Positions 63,523-64,000 of a stretch of 64,000 nucleotides of DNA are shown piece by piece (the stretch's first letter is position 1; every line of letters begins with the position of its first letter). The notes below the pieces were generated by a model, which was not told where the DNA came from, ran no database searches, and worked only from the letters and a program-made list of their open reading frames with translations. The translations under genes and the position numbers were made by a program. The stretch is from Holtermannia corniformis (taxonomy: Eukaryota; Basidiomycota; Tremellomycetes; Holtermanniales): positions 364,252 to 428,251 of the forward strand of contig BCIJ01000011.1 of the NCBI GenBank assembly GCA_001599935.1. Direction: 5' to 3'.

Positions 63523-63897
63523 GGTGAGCTCGACAGTTGCTATCTGCGGGCTCGCCAACTTTGGCCACCGCGTGATCGAGCCGTGCGCCTATTTGCAAGA
63601 CTATTTGGCCAAATCGCAAGCCTAATAGCACTAGGCCCGCTCCGCCGTTACGTAACTATTGCCACCCTAAGCGCGCCGCGTTTTCGACCTGGCGCGCACC
63701 GCTTTGCTCTCGATTCACTGCACGGCGCCGTCTCTCTATCAACTCTCACTCGGCTTTTCGTCTTGATCACCCTCTTCACCCTCCTTGCCTCGGCCTGGCG
63801 TCACACAGTCACGGCGTCTCCCCACTGCGAGGTAAGAATATAATCAAAGGCATCAAAGGCCGTCTCCCACGGCGCCGACGCGCCGACGTCAACAACC
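63523..63897. promoter_or_regulatory. Divergent promoter of AMD1 with two perfect palindromes
   Basis: This 375-bp region separates AMD1 from the last gene. ATTTGGCCAAAT (63603-63614) is a perfect 12-bp palindrome, and GTTACGTAAC (63647-63656) a perfect 10-bp one. The second contains TTACGTAA, a form bound by bZIP factors. A GTAAGA near 63832 could begin a 5' UTR intron of the downstream gene. Confidence 0.5.
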
Positions 63898-64000
63898 ATG
63901 TCTCACTACCAGCCAGCCAACAATGGCGGCTACAGTGATCAGGCAGGCTACAGTAATCAGGGAGGCTACAGAGATGGCCCGGATGAAGGATATGGCGATT
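63898..64000 (+). CDS. Start of a Gly/Tyr/Asn/Gln-rich protein (3' truncated)
   Basis: The ATG at 63898-63900, preceded by CAACAACC, opens MSHYQPANNGGYSDQAGYSN and continues GY-rich to the window edge. The repeated GYSxQ/GYRD pattern is low complexity and does not identify a family. Such N-termini occur in several fungal membrane and RNA-binding proteins. No intron or stop is visible in the 103 nt available. If the GTAAGA near 63832 is a real donor, the true start could differ. Confidence 0.45.
   Translation, partial: MSHYQPANNGGYSDQAGYSNQGGYRDGPDEGYGD

Overview
The window is nuclear DNA from a fungus, most likely a basidiomycete with a compact genome. I infer this from about 27 genes in 64 kb, nearly all cut by introns of roughly 45-60 nt (GT..AG, with a CTGAC- or CTAAC-like branch site about 8-15 nt before the AG), a secreted protein with a CPL1-like cysteine domain, a complex I subunit, and clear fungal orthologues such as NHA1, ATS1, VPS23, MDM1 and FAB1. 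I see no rRNA, tRNA, transposon, CRISPR array or prokaryotic signal.

Layout. 1-5.0 kb: 3' end of VPS13, a secreted CPL1-like protein, and a convergent DMT/EamA transporter. 5.0-10.9 kb: mitoribosomal bS18m, ALG6, and convergent CCT8. 11.2-16.9 kb: an HSF-type transcription factor, a long gap, an unidentified multi-pass membrane protein, and a small GPI-anchored Ser/Thr-rich wall protein. 17.0-20.6 kb, minus strand: an ATS1/KTI13-type RCC1 protein lying 8 nt downstream of a PIG-Y-like GPI-GlcNAc-transferase subunit, then VPS23. 20.7-27.3 kb: a small single-pass membrane protein, a mitochondrial PPR protein, and a long GATA-finger protein. 27.5-36.8 kb: an ACSF3-like malonyl-CoA synthetase, MDM1 (PXA-RGS-PX-nexin C), an M50B-like membrane protein, and a complex I subunit. 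37.1-44.7 kb: a FAB1-like PI3P 5-kinase without FYVE domain, and convergent ALG12. 44.8-57 kb: PRP2 and PRP19 back to back, PMS1 tail to tail with PRP19, and NHA1 divergent from PMS1. 57.6-64 kb: a ketopantoate-reductase-like protein, AMP deaminase, and the first codons of a Gly/Tyr/Asn/Gln-rich protein.

Themes. PRP2 and PRP19 share one 229-bp promoter and both act in spliceosome activation. ALG6 and ALG12 both build the dolichol-linked N-glycan precursor, and PIG-Y serves the GPI pathway. VPS13, VPS23, MDM1 and FAB1 serve endosome/vacuole membranes. Several convergent pairs leave only 27-73 bp between stop codons, so their 3' UTRs probably overlap.

The most unusual locus is PIG-Y/ATS1. The spacing suggests a two-cistron mRNA, and retention of the single PIG-Y intron would fuse both reading frames into one 508-codon ORF. 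Three promoters also carry short tandem motifs (upstream of the CPL1-like gene, of the PPR gene, and between PMS1 and NHA1).

All exon structures were read by eye. Stop codons and start codons are more certain than every internal splice site.
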